DNA of 64,000 nt from Nitrospirota bacterium (GCA_016215155.1 JACRLQ010000098.1:1-64000); one strand, 5' to 3'. Shown: positions 27,137 to 35,549, counted from the first letter of the stretch. Notes: generated by a model from the sequence alone, not told the origin. A program made the numbers and translations.

Positions 27137-27580
27137 TTATTTCTTTTCGAAAGGATATCCGGCTGCCTCCCAGGCCTTCATACCACCTTTCAGGTTGACC
27201 GCATTTTTGTATCCCAGGACATTGAGCGACCTGGTCGCCAACGGCGACCTCTTGTCGAACATTCATATCACGACAATTTTGGCGTTCTTATCCTCGATAA
27301 TCTCGTTTACATGGAAGTCAAGAAGTCCGCGTGACATATGAATAGCGCCGGGCAAATGGCTTTTTTCATATTCCTCCTTGTCCCTGATATCGAGGAATAT
27401 CACCTTTTCGTTGTTGTCCATCATCTTTTTTGCATCCTGCACGGACACTTCCTTGATCTTCGCCTTGGCTTCCGTGATAAGCTGGTCCGGAGTTTTTACT
27501 TTTTCCGCCGCATATAGGCCGGCAGTTGAACTCAGGGCAAAGATCAGAGTCAGAATAAGCACGGTAAATCTTTTTCTCAT
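27137..27580 (-). CDS. Periplasmic rhodanese with selenocysteine at the active site (in-frame TGA)
   Basis: Normal reading stops after AKIVVI at a TGA (27265-27263). Beyond it the frame stays open to a TAA at 27137 and completes a rhodanese domain: U, MFDKRSPLATRSL, NVLGYKNAVNLKGGMKAW, EAAGYPFEKK. Sec falls exactly at the catalytic cysteine of the C-x4-R loop (U-MFDK-R). Upstream parts are also rhodanese: FLDIRDKEEYEKSHLPGAIHM. A signal peptide (RFTVLILTLIFALSSTAGLYA) exports it, so this is a periplasmic selenoprotein of 147 residues. It should carry sulfane sulfur or selenium. The TSUP gene precedes it and SQR follows. Confidence 0.92.
27233..27249 (-). promoter_or_regulatory. Candidate SECIS hairpin of the rhodanese gene
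   Basis: In the mRNA, GGUCGCC-GUU-GGCGACC, a perfect seven-pair stem with loop GUU, begins 13 nt after the UGA. It has the same 17-nt length as the apical hairpin of the E. coli fdhF SECIS, whose loop also carries GU. This is the best of the three SECIS candidates in the window. Confidence 0.72.
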
Positions 27581-27620
27581 GAATCCTCCTTCTTTTTTTG
27601 GACTTCCCCCAGAAATTCCC

Positions 27621-28409
27621 TTAATGACCTGTAATTATCTGATACCACATGCGCATGCCTGTAATGGCGATTATGACCGCGATCGCAAGCCGCAGATATT
27701 TGGTATTTATTTTTTTACTGACCGCGCCTCCAATTTGCGCGCCCGGTACTGTTCCAATCACCAGGGCTATGGCTGCGGGCCAGATTATCTGCCCGGTCGT
27801 CATCTTTCCGATCGTTCCGGCTATCGCCCCCAGAAATACAATGCCGAGCGTACTGCCGATTACGATGCGTGTGGGGATGTTCAGCAGATATATCATGATC
27901 GGGATGTAGATGAAGGCCCCCGGCGCGCCGACCATGCCTCCGAAGGTCCCGATAACGAGACTCACCATCAGGGCGAGCGCTTTGTTATAGACGATATCTT
28001 CCGGCGGTATGTCCTGCCCCTGTTCGCGTTTCGGCACGAACATAACGGCCGCCGCAATCACGGCCAGGGTCGCGAATATTGAAAGAAGTAATTCACTTTT
28101 TGTCTGCTTTGATAAAAGAGACCCGACAAGGTTCCCCACGGCATTGGCGGAGCCCATATAAAGAAGAATGGACCTGCTTACGAACTTGTTTTTCTTATGC
28201 ACGATGAGACCCGAAAGAGACGCCGAGAGGACCTGCACCATGCTGATTGCGGCCACCTGCTTCATATCGAACTGTCCGACGCCAAGCAGCGGAGGAACGT
28301 ATAACAGAAGGGGGATCATAAAGATCGCCCCGCCAAGGCCAAGCAGGCCTGAGAGAAACCCGCCTCCCAAACCCAGGAGCAATAAAGTGACGAGCAATGG
28401 GATTTCCAT
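27621..28409 (-). CDS. TSUP (TauE/SafE) family permease, in the selenoprotein cluster
   Basis: 262 residues, about eight membrane helices, TSUP motifs GGGFLSGLLGLGGAIFMIPLLLY and FGGMVGAPGAFIYIPIMIYLL. Close in plan to the TSUP protein beside selD, but not a recent duplicate at the residue level. The ATG lies two bases after the stop of the small selenoprotein gene, and a Sec rhodanese follows, so it is the membrane member of a sulfur or selenium handling operon. Substrate unknown; sulfite, thiosulfate, sulfide-derived species or selenium oxyanions are options. Confidence 0.9.
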   Translation of the reverse strand: MEIPLLVTLLLLGLGGGFLSGLLGLGGAIFMIPLLLYVPPLLGVGQFDMKQVAAISMVQVLSASLSGLIVHKKNKFVSRSILLYMGSANAVGNLVGSLLSKQTKSELLLSIFATLAVIAAAVMFVPKREQGQDIPPEDIVYNKALALMVSLVIGTFGGMVGAPGAFIYIPIMIYLLNIPTRIVIGSTLGIVFLGAIAGTIGKMTTGQIIWPAAIALVIGTVPGAQIGGAVSKKINTKYLRLAIAVIIAITGMRMWYQIITGH

Positions 28410-28411
28410 GT

Positions 28412-28666
28412 CTAGCCCTTATCACAGAGGGCCGTCTTCAGGACATCATAGCTGATCGTACCGTCTTTAACGACAAGCGTTGTGCCGACTGCGACTGACG
28501 GACAGGGGGGAGGATTGTCCTCCGCGAGGTACTCCCCTGACAGTTTGCTGATAATGACCAGCGTTGATCCAAGTTCCTTTTCAGCCATCCTGGCTGCTTC
28601 AAGGTTCTGCTGTCAGCGTTTTCCCATGGGCTCATTTACATAAAGAGTGATAATGTTTTCTTTCAT
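28412..28666 (-). CDS. Small thioredoxin-like selenoprotein (in-frame TGA), 84 aa
   Basis: From an ATG at 28666 with a strong GGGAGG site, the frame reads MKENIITLYVNEPMGKR, then TGA (28615-28613), then QQNLEAARMAEKELGSTLVI and on to a TAG at 28412, two bases before the TSUP start. Sec would be residue 18, at the end of the first strand and before the first helix, as the CxxC of thioredoxins. A Pro preceded by Cys (PPPCPSVAVG) sits where thioredoxin folds have their cis-proline, followed by two strands and a last helix with another Cys. I recognise no named family. The intact frame, start site and spacing argue for a real selenoprotein. Confidence 0.85.
28576..28604 (-). promoter_or_regulatory. 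Candidate SECIS hairpin of the small selenoprotein gene
   Basis: In the mRNA, CAGCC-AGGAU-GGCUG begins 16 nt after the UGA and is enclosed by CCUU/AAGG pairs, giving an extended stem-loop 9 to 37 nt after the UGA. Size fits a bacterial SECIS, although the apical stem is slightly farther from the UGA than in fdhF. Confidence 0.55.
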
Positions 28667-28705
28667 CGATGCCTCCCTATTATTTTTGTCCTGCATTATT
28701 CGCCG

Positions 28706-29095
28706 CTAAAAATTTGCCGCTGCATCCCGGTCTGTCTGAGATTCGATTGTCTTGTGCCCCGGTCTTTTGCCTGGATATGTCCCTCTTTTGGTGACTGGAC
28801 AACAGGGAGGGGCTGGAATATTCTCTTTATATTCTTTTTTTATGATAGCGACAAGGTCAGGGATCATCGGATCGACAAGAAAATAGCATTTGAGCCTTCC
28901 GTCGACATAATAATCTACCACGCCGGATCTTCTCAGAAGCGAAAGATGCTGAGAAACATTGGGCTGGCTTATATCAAGAAACTCCTCAAAATCACTTACG
29001 CACTTTACCCCTTTTATGAGTTCTTCGAGGATTTTGAGCCTCACGGGGTGAGCAACTATCTTTAATATCTCCAGCCTTTCCTCTGCTGTCGTCAT
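28706..29095 (-). CDS. ArsR/SmtB family transcriptional regulator
   Basis: 129 residues with a winged helix-turn-helix: LEILKIVAHPVRLKILEEL, then FLDISQPNVSQHLSLLRRSGVV and the wing YYVDGRLKCYFLVDP. Cysteines lie before the recognition helix (GVKCVSDF), after the wing (LKCYF) and as a CC pair in the tail (PAPPCCPVTK). They may bind a metalloid or sense persulfide; the classic CVC arsenic site is not present. GGGAGGAAAT precedes the ATG. It heads the operon of small selenoprotein, TSUP, Sec rhodanese and SQR, and probably represses it. Confidence 0.92.
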   Translation of the reverse strand: MTTAEERLEILKIVAHPVRLKILEELIKGVKCVSDFEEFLDISQPNVSQHLSLLRRSGVVDYYVDGRLKCYFLVDPMIPDLVAIIKKEYKENIPAPPCCPVTKRGTYPGKRPGHKTIESQTDRDAAANF

Positions 29096-29114
29096 ATTTC
29101 CTCCCGGTTATCTA

Positions 29115-29138
29115 ATGCTTATATTGTTATATTAGCAT
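29115..29138. promoter_or_regulatory. Candidate ArsR operator
   Basis: ATGCTTATAT-TGTT-ATATTAGCAT is an inverted repeat matching at 9 of 10 positions, 20 bp before the arsR start. Its AT-rich form resembles operators of ArsR/SmtB repressors. It would block the promoter of the whole cluster. Confidence 0.6.
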
Positions 29139-29235
29139 ATTTGCATGTATTGTCAAGGGAAAAATATTAGGCGGTATGCGAGCCTTCAGTGACGGGGGGA
29201 AATGAAGAAATAGTCTTTTGGAATAGGTGTTAGGA

Positions 29236-30486
29236 TTATTTGAGGTAAGGCTTGATAATTTCCAGAGACCTGTCAACAGCCCCGGCGTTCTTCAGATAAA
29301 GCCGGCGGGCCTTCTCCCCTGCTTCTGCGGCCTTCTCGGGCTCCATCAACAGGTTTCTTATCATCCGGGCAAGCGACGTAGGCTCGACCTGGAATGCCGC
29401 CCCCTCCTCGATAAATTCCCTCATGAAAGGAAAGTTCTCCATATGAGGGCCGCATATTATCGGCTTTCCCCAACTGGCCGGTTCAAGAGGGTTCTGGCCG
29501 CCAACACCCAGGAAGCTCTTGCCTATCAGGGCCACGTCTGCGGCCCCGTAGACAGACGAAAGCTCCCCTATACTATCAAGCAGTATGATATTTTTGTCCT
29601 CATAGGCTGTCCTGCTTCCGCTTTCAATTTCAGACCTTTTGATAAACGGGACCCCGCTTTTTCTTATAAGCGCCTCGACCTCTCCGAAACGGGCAGGATG
29701 CCTTGGCGCCAGTACCAGTTTGAGAGATTTGAAAAACTCCAGATTTACGCTGAGGGCGGAAATGATCAACTCCTCCTCTCCTGGATGAGTGCTTCCTGCC
29801 ACAATTACCGGTCCTGTCAGGACCTCTGCCCAGGTGGGAATATTATTATGGTCGGGCATGTCGAATTTGAAATTACCAGTGACCGTGATCCTCGACTTTT
29901 CCGCCCCGATTTTTTCGATCCTCTCCGCGTCGGCACTGCTCTGCATCGCAAAAGCGCTGACACATCCAAGGACTGTTTTGGTAAAACCGGGGACCATTGA
30001 ATAACCGCGGGCCGATTTTTCCGAAAGCCGGCCGTTTAACATTAAAGCAGGCACACCCCTTCGGGCCGCTGTCCTTAAAATATTGGGCCATATTTCAGTC
30101 TCGATGACAATGAAAAGCCGCGGGTTGATGCGGTCTAAACACCTCCAGAGTATAGCGCTGATATCAAAAGGCATATATATTACCTCGACGTCCGGGGGGA
30201 CCCTGTCCAACGCAACCTTCAGGCCCGTATCGGTTATCGTGGATATTATTACGGGAAACCCCGGATAAACGGCCTTGAGTCTATTGATCAGGGGAATTGA
30301 GGCCGCGACCTCTCCAACTGAAACTGCGTGGACCCATATCGGGGAGCTGCCTTCCGCCTTAAGACGAAAGAGCCCGAGCTTGTCTCTCAGCCATTTCCCT
30401 CTTAGTTCCACTGGACGCTTCAGATACTGGGGCAGGAACAAAACAAAAACCACTGCGGCATATAAAATACTATATAAAAAATACAT
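29236..30486 (-). CDS. waaA: 3-deoxy-D-manno-octulosonic acid (Kdo) transferase
   Basis: 416 residues: an N-terminal membrane anchor (FLYSILYAAVVFVLFLPQYL), then the GT30 fold. Recognisable blocks are IWVHAVSVGEVAASIPLINRL, EIWPNILRTAARRGVPALMLNGRLSEKS cut here to its pattern, VIVAGSTHPGEEELI, LVLAPRHPARFGEVEALI and GGQNPLEPASWGKPIICGPHM. It adds Kdo to lipid A at the inner membrane. It follows lpxB by 15 bp, within a lipid A cluster. Confidence 0.95.
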   Translation of the reverse strand: MYFLYSILYAAVVFVLFLPQYLKRPVELRGKWLRDKLGLFRLKAEGSSPIWVHAVSVGEVAASIPLINRLKAVYPGFPVIISTITDTGLKVALDRVPPDVEVIYMPFDISAILWRCLDRINPRLFIVIETEIWPNILRTAARRGVPALMLNGRLSEKSARGYSMVPGFTKTVLGCVSAFAMQSSADAERIEKIGAEKSRITVTGNFKFDMPDHNNIPTWAEVLTGPVIVAGSTHPGEEELIISALSVNLEFFKSLKLVLAPRHPARFGEVEALIRKSGVPFIKRSEIESGSRTAYEDKNIILLDSIGELSSVYGAADVALIGKSFLGVGGQNPLEPASWGKPIICGPHMENFPFMREFIEEGAAFQVEPTSLARMIRNLLMEPEKAAEAGEKARRLYLKNAGAVDRSLEIIKPYLK

Positions 30487-30501
30487 TTGCTGATTATATA
30501 A

Positions 30502-31644
30502 CTATTCCCGGGTCCCTGCCATAGCGAGTACCATGTCCGAAACCCTCTCTGAGGCCCTCCGTCCGCTGAACATGTCCCTGATCATGGCAAAGGAACTGAG
30601 CATCCCGTCCCTGTACCCGCTGTCCGTGAGTATCTTTCTTAGTTCATCCATGACGTTTTTTGCGGATGCCCTGTCCTGAATGAACTCCTGCACCACCTCC
30701 CTGCCTGAAATTATGTTCGCAAGGGAGATATGTTCGCCTTTGAGGACGAGCCTGCCGATAAGATATGTCAGGCCGGTGACCTTATAGATTACAACGATCG
30801 GTACGTCCTGAAGGACCGCCTGTAGAGATGCGGTGCCAGAGGCGATGACTGCGCAATCGGATGCCGCAAGCACCTCGACCGATTTACCCTGGTTGATAAG
30901 GACCCCCTCCTTCCGGAGGTCCCTGACCTGGCTCCTGTATGTGTCAAGATCGGTGTTCGGGGCGAAGGGGATGCAGAACTGAAAGTCAGGAAATTCCTTT
31001 TTGAAGACGCTGATTACCTCAGTCATGACGGGAAGAAGTCGGTTGATCTCGTCTGGCCTGCTGCCCGGAAGAAGCGCCAGGAGGGGGCTCTCCGGATTCA
31101 GCCCAAGCGACTCTCTGATGCCTTTTTTATCGGCCTTCAATGACCGCAGTTCATCCATAACGGGGTGCCCTACGAACTCACAGTCAACTCCTATGTCAGT
31201 ATATATCTTCTCCTCGAAAGGCAGGATGACCGCCATCTTATCGACAAGTCTCGCGATCTTGTAGATCCTTTTCCTCCGCCAGACCCAGACCTGAGGACTG
31301 ACGTAATAGAGTATCTTTATCCCCATTTTTTTTGCTTTTTCCGCGAGCCTCAGGTTGAAATCAGGATAGTCGATTAATACGAGCACAGTGGGCCTGTCTC
31401 TGACAAGGGCCTCCACCGCTTTATTAAAAGTCTTTTTTAATTCCGAGACAGAGGAAAGGACCTCTGAAAAACCAAAGGCGCTTGATATTCCTGCTATCAG
31501 GTTGACCCCTGCTTCCTTCATCCTCTGTCCGCCGATGCCGGTTATTGTAAGGTCCGGTCTTTTTCTCCTCAGGGAAGAAGCCAGCAGAGCGCCGTATAAC
31601 TCGCCTGACGTCTCGCCCGCCACGATCATGACCGTCTCAGGCAT
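30502..31644 (-). CDS. lpxB: Lipid-A-disaccharide synthase
   Basis: 380 residues, GT19 family: VMIVAGETSGELYGALLASSL at the start, VLIDYPDFNLRLAEKAKKMG, YYVSPQVWVWRRKRIYKIARLVD, LLALLPGSRPDEINRLLPVM and VIASGTASLQAVLQDVPIVV. It joins UDP-diacylglucosamine (or its diamino analogue) to lipid X. It overlaps the DegT aminotransferase gene by eight bases, which ties that enzyme to lipid A synthesis. Confidence 0.96.
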   Translation of the reverse strand: MPETVMIVAGETSGELYGALLASSLRRKRPDLTITGIGGQRMKEAGVNLIAGISSAFGFSEVLSSVSELKKTFNKAVEALVRDRPTVLVLIDYPDFNLRLAEKAKKMGIKILYYVSPQVWVWRRKRIYKIARLVDKMAVILPFEEKIYTDIGVDCEFVGHPVMDELRSLKADKKGIRESLGLNPESPLLALLPGSRPDEINRLLPVMTEVISVFKKEFPDFQFCIPFAPNTDLDTYRSQVRDLRKEGVLINQGKSVEVLAASDCAVIASGTASLQAVLQDVPIVVIYKVTGLTYLIGRLVLKGEHISLANIISGREVVQEFIQDRASAKNVMDELRKILTDSGYRDGMLSSFAMIRDMFSGRRASERVSDMVLAMAGTRE

Positions 31645-32725
31645 TATTGATGATTTCAGCTATCTCCCTGATCGAGGCCTCCTCCAATTCAGGATACACA
31701 GGGAGGGAAAGGACCTTTTCCGAGGCCTCCTCGGCCACAGGCAGGTCACCCTTCCTATAGCCCAGGAATGCTACCGCTTCCTGCAGGTGCACCGGGACAG
31801 GATAATATACGACAGAGGATACGCCCTTGTCATGAAGGACTTTCTGGATCTGGTCTCTTCCGCTGCTCCTTATGGTATATTGATGGTATACATGCCTGCA
31901 TCCGGGTCTTTCTACCGGAAGTTCCACTCTGCCCGACAACAACTGGTTATAGAGGGACGCCTTCTTGCGCCTGAGTTCATTGTACTGGTCGATCCTCCTT
32001 AATTTTACAAGAAGGACCCCTGCCTGGATCTCGTCGAGTCTGCTGTTGAACCCGACAGACTCATGCCGGTATTGTCCTTTCGAGCCATGGTTCCTTAATT
32101 TTCGGATCGCCTCTGCAACGGAACCGTCATTGAGGAGTATCATGCCCCCGTCCCCGAAGGCCCCCAGGTTTTTTGAAGGATAGAAGCTGAAACAGCCTGT
32201 GTCCCCGAAACTGCCGGTCTTCTTACCGTCGATCTCAGCGCCGAAAGACTGGGCGCAGTCTTCGATTATCCTCAGATCATGCTTCCTTGCAATCCGGGTT
32301 ATCTTCTCCATGTCAGCCGGATGACCGAAAATATGCACAGGGATGATCGCCTTGGTTTTTTTTGTTATCTTCTTCTCTATCTCGACGGGGTCAATATTCA
32401 TCGTGTCCGGTTCGATATCGACAAATACAGGGGTAGCTCCGGTATACATGATCGCCTCGGCGGTCGCAAAAAAGGTAAAGGGCGTCGTTATGACCTCGTC
32501 ACCTTCGCCTATCCCGAGGGCCTCGACGGAAAGGTGGAGGGCGTCAGTGCCGGAGGCGACCCCCAGGGCCTCGGAAATTCCATGGTACAGGGCGATCTTC
32601 TTTTCCAGTTCCATGACCTTGGGGCCGAGGATATACTGGGAACTCTCAAGGACCTCCGTGATGACCGTGAATATCTCTTCCTTTATATCATTAAACTGCC
32701 TTTTAAGGTCAACCATAGGTATCAT
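31637..32725 (-). CDS. DegT/DnrJ/EryC1 family sugar aminotransferase, probable GnnB
   Basis: 362 residues, PLP-dependent. Key parts: DLKRQFNDIKEEIF, ALGVASGTDALHLSVEALGIG, the aspartate block IIEDCAQSFGAEI, the PLP lysine in CFSFYPSKNLGAFGDGG and the closing RHVYHQYTIRSS. Alone it could serve O-antigen sugars. But it overlaps lpxB and follows a Gfo/Idh/MocA oxidoreductase gene, the gnnA-gnnB arrangement known from Acidithiobacillus and Leptospira. GnnA and GnnB convert UDP-GlcNAc to its 3-amino form for lipid A with amide-linked chains. That role is inferred. Confidence 0.85.
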   Translation of the reverse strand: MIPMVDLKRQFNDIKEEIFTVITEVLESSQYILGPKVMELEKKIALYHGISEALGVASGTDALHLSVEALGIGEGDEVITTPFTFFATAEAIMYTGATPVFVDIEPDTMNIDPVEIEKKITKKTKAIIPVHIFGHPADMEKITRIARKHDLRIIEDCAQSFGAEIDGKKTGSFGDTGCFSFYPSKNLGAFGDGGMILLNDGSVAEAIRKLRNHGSKGQYRHESVGFNSRLDEIQAGVLLVKLRRIDQYNELRRKKASLYNQLLSGRVELPVERPGCRHVYHQYTIRSSGRDQIQKVLHDKGVSSVVYYPVPVHLQEAVAFLGYRKGDLPVAEEASEKVLSLPVYPELEEASIREIAEIINNA

Positions 32726-32756
32726 TATGCATTTTCTCCAATAATAAATATTTTAT

Positions 32757-33689
32757 TCACTGCCGGCACGCCTGACATCCGGCCTTAAGTATGTCCGTTA
32801 TCCGGAGGGCCACCTCAAGCGCGTTCATGCCCTCGACGCCTGAAACATCCGGTCTTCTTCTGTCAATTACGCAGGACACAAAGTCCTTCAATTCCTCTTT
32901 GAGGGGCTCCCTCGTTTCGGGCCTGATATGCTCGGAAGTGACCTTCCTGTCGGCCTTGAAATGGCGCATGACCTCCTGCTTCTGGTAATCTATCTCTACA
33001 AATGAATCCTGCTGGAATACCGTCAGGGTACGCACCTTTTCAGAAGCTATCCGGCTTGCCGATATCAGGGCGGTGCAGCCGTTTGTGAATTCCAGCCATG
33101 CCTTCGCAAAATCTATCTTGTCGGTAATGACGCTCTCTCCGATTGCCCTGATATGCATAAGCCTCGAAGGCACAAGGCTCAGGACTATGTCTATATCATG
33201 GATCATGAGGTCTATGGTTACATCGACATCGTCCGCCCTCCCCATAAACGGGGACATCCGCCGGGACTCGATAAAACTGGGGGAGTTTATCATTGCTGAT
33301 GCGGCCTTGATTCCAGGGTTATACCTCTCCAGATGCCCTATCTGTATGAGCACGTTGCGCCTCTCTGCCTCTTCCACGATCTCCCGGGCCTGTCTCAGAT
33401 CGGAGGCTATCGGCTTTTCGATGAGCAGGTCCTTGCCCGCCCTTATGCAGTCCAGGGCGATGGCATGGTGGGTTGTTGTGTTTGTAACGATGCTCAGGGC
33501 GTCACATGCCCCTATCATATCTTCATATTTGGTGTGAACGCCGCAACCGAAGTCCTGCGCGACTTTTTCGGCCTGTTCCCTGTTACAATCAGCCACGGCA
33601 ACAAGTTCTACCCCCGGTAATTCGGAGTATATTCTGGCGTGGTGTCTCCCAAGATACCCTACGCCTATAACACCAACCTTTAAAGACAC
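32757..33689 (-). CDS. Gfo/Idh/MocA family oxidoreductase, probable GnnA
   Basis: 310 residues: N-terminal Rossmann motif VGVIGVGYLGRHHARIYSEL, the family signature DLLIEKPIASDLRQA and the H-containing DLMIHDIDIVLSLV. It probably oxidises the 3-hydroxyl of UDP-GlcNAc with NAD so that the aminotransferase encoded 31 bp downstream can add an amino group. It is the first gene of the lipid A run gnnA, gnnB, lpxB, waaA. A general sugar dehydrogenase role is the alternative. Confidence 0.85.
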   Translation of the reverse strand: MSLKVGVIGVGYLGRHHARIYSELPGVELVAVADCNREQAEKVAQDFGCGVHTKYEDMIGACDALSIVTNTTTHHAIALDCIRAGKDLLIEKPIASDLRQAREIVEEAERRNVLIQIGHLERYNPGIKAASAMINSPSFIESRRMSPFMGRADDVDVTIDLMIHDIDIVLSLVPSRLMHIRAIGESVITDKIDFAKAWLEFTNGCTALISASRIASEKVRTLTVFQQDSFVEIDYQKQEVMRHFKADRKVTSEHIRPETREPLKEELKDFVSCVIDRRRPDVSGVEGMNALEVALRITDILKAGCQACRQ

Positions 33690-34140
33690 TGGAATCTCCC
33701 TGTCATATAAAAAATATGTGCGACATGCGTCAGACTGCGGGCACGGCTCAGGGCTGAGCTATTGAATACCGATAATTGTCATGCCGGGACATTCCAAAAC
33801 CATCTCAAGCGAGGCAGGACCGCAGTCAATCGGCCCTGTATTATAGTATAAACATGCAGGATAATGCAGAGATGAGACCCCCGAAACATAAAAAAGATGG
33901 ACTTGTTGGTCCCCCTTATCCAGGTCTTATTGAGATTAATCATCTCACAACTAAGTGTCTTGCGACCTTACTTCTTATGACCTTGAATAAAGAGGAGCAA
34001 GCCCACCTTCACAACCAGTTTTAATGCTTACTCCTTAGTTAATTTTTACTCCTTTCCAGCCGGATTGTCAAGAAGTTTTATCACCGCCTCTTTACGGCGG
34101 GTTAAATGATCATTTTTTATGCCGTATGATAGAATGATCA
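33690..34140. other. Intergenic region with a doubtful small frame
   Basis: About 450 bp between divergent gnnA and the DUF401 gene. A 56-codon frame on the plus strand (33854-34024; MQDNAEMRPPKHKKDGLVGP...) has lower GC than its surroundings and no clear ribosome site, so it may be a small gene or chance. A short hairpin, GCCGTA-...-TACGGC-like words near 34090-34125, adds nothing firm. Nothing else is recognised. Confidence 0.4.
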
Positions 34141-35361
34141 ATGTCCGACGTCATAAAGATCATCGCGGTTTTTTCGATCATCCTCCTTCTGATGAGGAAA
34201 AAACTTGCCGTAGGTTACGTCATGGCCATCGCGGCCGGGTCACTTGCCCTGCTCTACAGAATGGACATCGAAAGTTTTTTTGCCGCGGCAAGGAAGGCCT
34301 CCATAAGCGATGTTACGGTCAAACTCTGGCTGTCCCTGTCGCTTATCAGGATCTTCGAGCTTCTGCTGAGAGAAAAAGGCGTTCTTTCGGCCATGATGGC
34401 CGCCGTCAAGTCCTCTTTAAAAAACAGAAAGGCCGTGATCGTATCGATGCCGCTTCTTATCGGCATGCTGCCTTCTTTGGGCGGGGCATATTTTTCGGCC
34501 CCTATGGTAAAAGAGGCGACCGAGGGACTCGACATGACAAAAGAGGAGAAGGCCTATATAAATTACTGGTTCAGACATCCATGGGAATATGTCCTTCCGC
34601 TTTATCCAGGGGTCCTTCTTGCGTCCGCTGTCTCGGGCGTCGCGATATACAGCCTGGTCACCGCGAATATCATATGCGCATTTACCTTGCTATGTGCCGG
34701 ATTATTCTTCAGCATGCGCAAAGTCAATAGCGGACCCGGGACGCACATACAGACCCAAAAGAGGCCTGACCATACGGGGAGCTTTGATCTGAAGGCGGCA
34801 TTGAGCTTTCTTCCGGTGATGTCAGTTCTGCTGCTTGCGGTTGTTTTACGGGTTGAACTTCATTACTCGTTGTTAATCCTGATCGTCCCGCTTTTTTTCA
34901 TTTTCAGATACGGGGCAAAAGATCTTGTTCGCGTTATAAGACACGGCTTCGGCCTTGACGTTGTCGTCCTCATTGCCGGGATAATGCTCTTTAAAGAGAC
35001 TATGGAGGCCTCAGGGGCGGTGAAAAACTTGAGTACGGTCTTCCTCAGTAACGGCATCCCGGTATTGCCTGTTGCCTGCCTGCTTCCCTTTTTGACGGGA
35101 CTTCTGACCGGCCTTACGGTAGGTTTTGTCGGAAGCTCTTTCCCTCTTATCATCAGCATAGCGGGAGACGCACCCCTTCACATTATATCTGTCGCCTTTG
35201 CCGCGGGATTTCTGGGGGTGCTGATCTCCCCGGTCCACCTCTGCCTGATCCTGACAAAAGAATACTTCGCGGCCGACCTCTGGGGTGTCTATAAAAAAAT
35301 AGTGCCCTCCGCGATCTTCATATTTATCGCGGCCTTAATCCAGTATCTGGTCCTTTCGTAA
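34141..35361 (+). CDS. DUF401 family membrane protein
   Basis: 406 residues and about ten to twelve membrane helices, starting with KIIAVFSIILLLMRKKLAVGY. Conserved-looking blocks are LLIGMLPSLGGAYFSAPMVKEA, YWFRHPWEYVLPLYPGVLLAS and FLTGLLTGLTVGFVGSSFPLI near the end. DUF401 proteins resemble ion or carboxylate transporters of the citrate/GntP type but have no proven role. It stands alone, flanked by a repeat element. Confidence 0.85.
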   Translation: MSDVIKIIAVFSIILLLMRKKLAVGYVMAIAAGSLALLYRMDIESFFAAARKASISDVTVKLWLSLSLIRIFELLLREKGVLSAMMAAVKSSLKNRKAVIVSMPLLIGMLPSLGGAYFSAPMVKEATEGLDMTKEEKAYINYWFRHPWEYVLPLYPGVLLASAVSGVAIYSLVTANIICAFTLLCAGLFFSMRKVNSGPGTHIQTQKRPDHTGSFDLKAALSFLPVMSVLLLAVVLRVELHYSLLILIVPLFFIFRYGAKDLVRVIRHGFGLDVVVLIAGIMLFKETMEASGAVKNLSTVFLSNGIPVLPVACLLPFLTGLLTGLTVGFVGSSFPLIISIAGDAPLHIISVAFAAGFLGVLISPVHLCLILTKEYFAADLWGVYKKIVPSAIFIFIAALIQYLVLS

Positions 35362-35378
35362 GCACACATAAGAGTTAG

Positions 35379-35549
35379 AACCTATCCAAAATCCCATTAT
35401 CTGCAAATCGGGACCATTGTCGTCATTCCCGCGCAGGCGGGAATCCATGTTTCTCGGGCCTTTAAGTGGACCCCCGCTGCTTAAGGCACCTACTGTTGGC
35501 TTCGCGGGGGTGACGCTTCTTTGGCGAATTACCGCTTTTGAGATAGGTT
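35379..35549. repeat. MITE-like element, AACCTATC ends
   Basis: Imperfect terminal inverted repeats AACCTATCCAAAA (35379-35391) and TTTTGAGATAGGTT (35536-35549) enclose about 145 bp with the palindrome ATTCCCGC-GCAG-GCGGGAAT (35425-35444) and a second GC-rich inverted word pair (CCCCCGC ... GCGGGGG). No gene lies inside. Different terminal repeats set it apart from the element at 1993-2132. Confidence 0.65.

Noticed and set aside
27263-27265. TGA in the rhodanese gene read as a nonsense mutation
   Set aside because: It falls exactly on the catalytic cysteine codon, the frame beyond is intact and a SECIS-like hairpin follows; two other genes here show the same pattern.
27378-28082. Plus-strand frame of 234 codons
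   Set aside because: Antisense to the rhodanese and TSUP genes, which have strong motifs.
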